From Mesorhizobium sp. (GTDB lineage: Bacteria > Pseudomonadota > Alphaproteobacteria > Rhizobiales > Rhizobiaceae): 64,000 nt of DNA. A model generated the notes under the pieces. It was not told the origin of the DNA. It did not search any database and worked only from the letters and a program-made list of their open reading frames with translations. Of this stretch, positions 63,960 through 64,000 are shown piece by piece; within the stretch, counting starts at the first letter, position 1; the number at the start of each line of letters is the position of its first letter. Where the stretch lies: positions 85,680 through 149,679 of the forward strand of contig SAQE01000009.1 of assembly GCA_004020545.1 (NCBI GenBank), in the 5' to 3' direction. The translations under genes were made by a program, and so were the position numbers.

Positions 63960-64000
63960 GCGGATAGATGGGTAACAGATTGAACCGGATACATAGGTAA
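63960..64000. other. direct-repeat motif at the window edge
   Basis: GATAGATGGGTAACAG and GATACATAGGTAA, 20-21 bp apart, are imperfect direct repeats. Such repeats occur at the ends of some insertion sequences; nothing more can be said because the window ends here. Confidence 0.3.

Noticed and set aside
63793-63975. 60-codon frame after hslO
   Set aside because: It lies wholly in palindromic repeat DNA and has no binding site or similarity.

Overview
The window looks like chromosomal DNA of an alphaproteobacterium of the order Rhizobiales, most likely Mesorhizobium or a close relative. The basis is high GC with strong third-position GC bias, a GcrA cell-cycle regulator, a PodJ-like polar organiser, a CpaA-F/Tad pilus locus, a class I lysyl-tRNA synthetase, a LuxR/LuxI pair, and several families of short palindromic intergenic repeats of the kind seen in rhizobia. 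The species assignment is inference. I see no tRNA, rRNA or CRISPR array, and only remnants of mobile elements.

Layout. 1-3225: deoB-mutM (minus strand) and a divergent PhnD-like periplasmic binding protein. 3232-15568: a complete Flp/Tad pilus locus: two TadE/TadG-type minor pilins and a small secretin-N-domain protein on the minus strand; flp pilin, prepilin peptidase cpaA, cpaBCDEF and tadBC on the plus strand; tadD on the minus strand. 15692-22056: M17 aminopeptidase, a MarR-type regulator bracketed by two 70-bp palindromic repeats, an NlpC/P60 protein, and the helicase and PdeM nuclease of the ligase-associated DNA repair module, without its ligase and exonuclease. 22060-31048: a SoeABC-type molybdoenzyme operon (probable sulfite dehydrogenase) headed by a 52-residue protein, a divergent LysR regulator, an Hsp70-like ATPase, and a membrane-anchored TIGR02186-type protein with a TauE/SafE exporter.

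31240-47264: podJ-like gene and a MerR regulator (LiuR-like), then about 4.2 kb of foreign-looking DNA (secreted alpha/beta hydrolase, Cys-rich secreted protein, a decayed copy of the latter, an IS256-family transposase relic, a 30-bp near-perfect palindrome, an orphan LuxR-type regulator), then a four-gene fatty acid beta-oxidation operon. The same palindromic motif lies at the promoter of the MerR gene and upstream of the beta-oxidation operon, so regulator and regulon appear to have been separated by the insertion.

47330-55171: thioesterase, S24-type regulator, nuclease-like secreted protein, lysS, TerB-like protein, amino-acid-type binding protein, then a quorum-sensing unit luxR-luxI-crotonase. 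The luxR-luxI junction carries an imperfect tandem duplication of about 180 bp with two candidate operators and an aborted copy of the luxI start. 55259-63796: PPK2, phoR, phoU (no pst genes or phoB between or after them), corA, gcrA with a cluster of five GANTC methylation sites upstream, argD-argF with an intrinsic terminator in the leader, and hslO. The last 200 bp hold palindromic repeats and a short direct-repeat motif that may be the edge of a mobile element.

The most interesting observations are the luxR-luxI duplication with compensatory changes in its dyads, the shared MerR operator across the insertion, the GANTC cluster at gcrA, and the small coupled ORF ahead of soeA.
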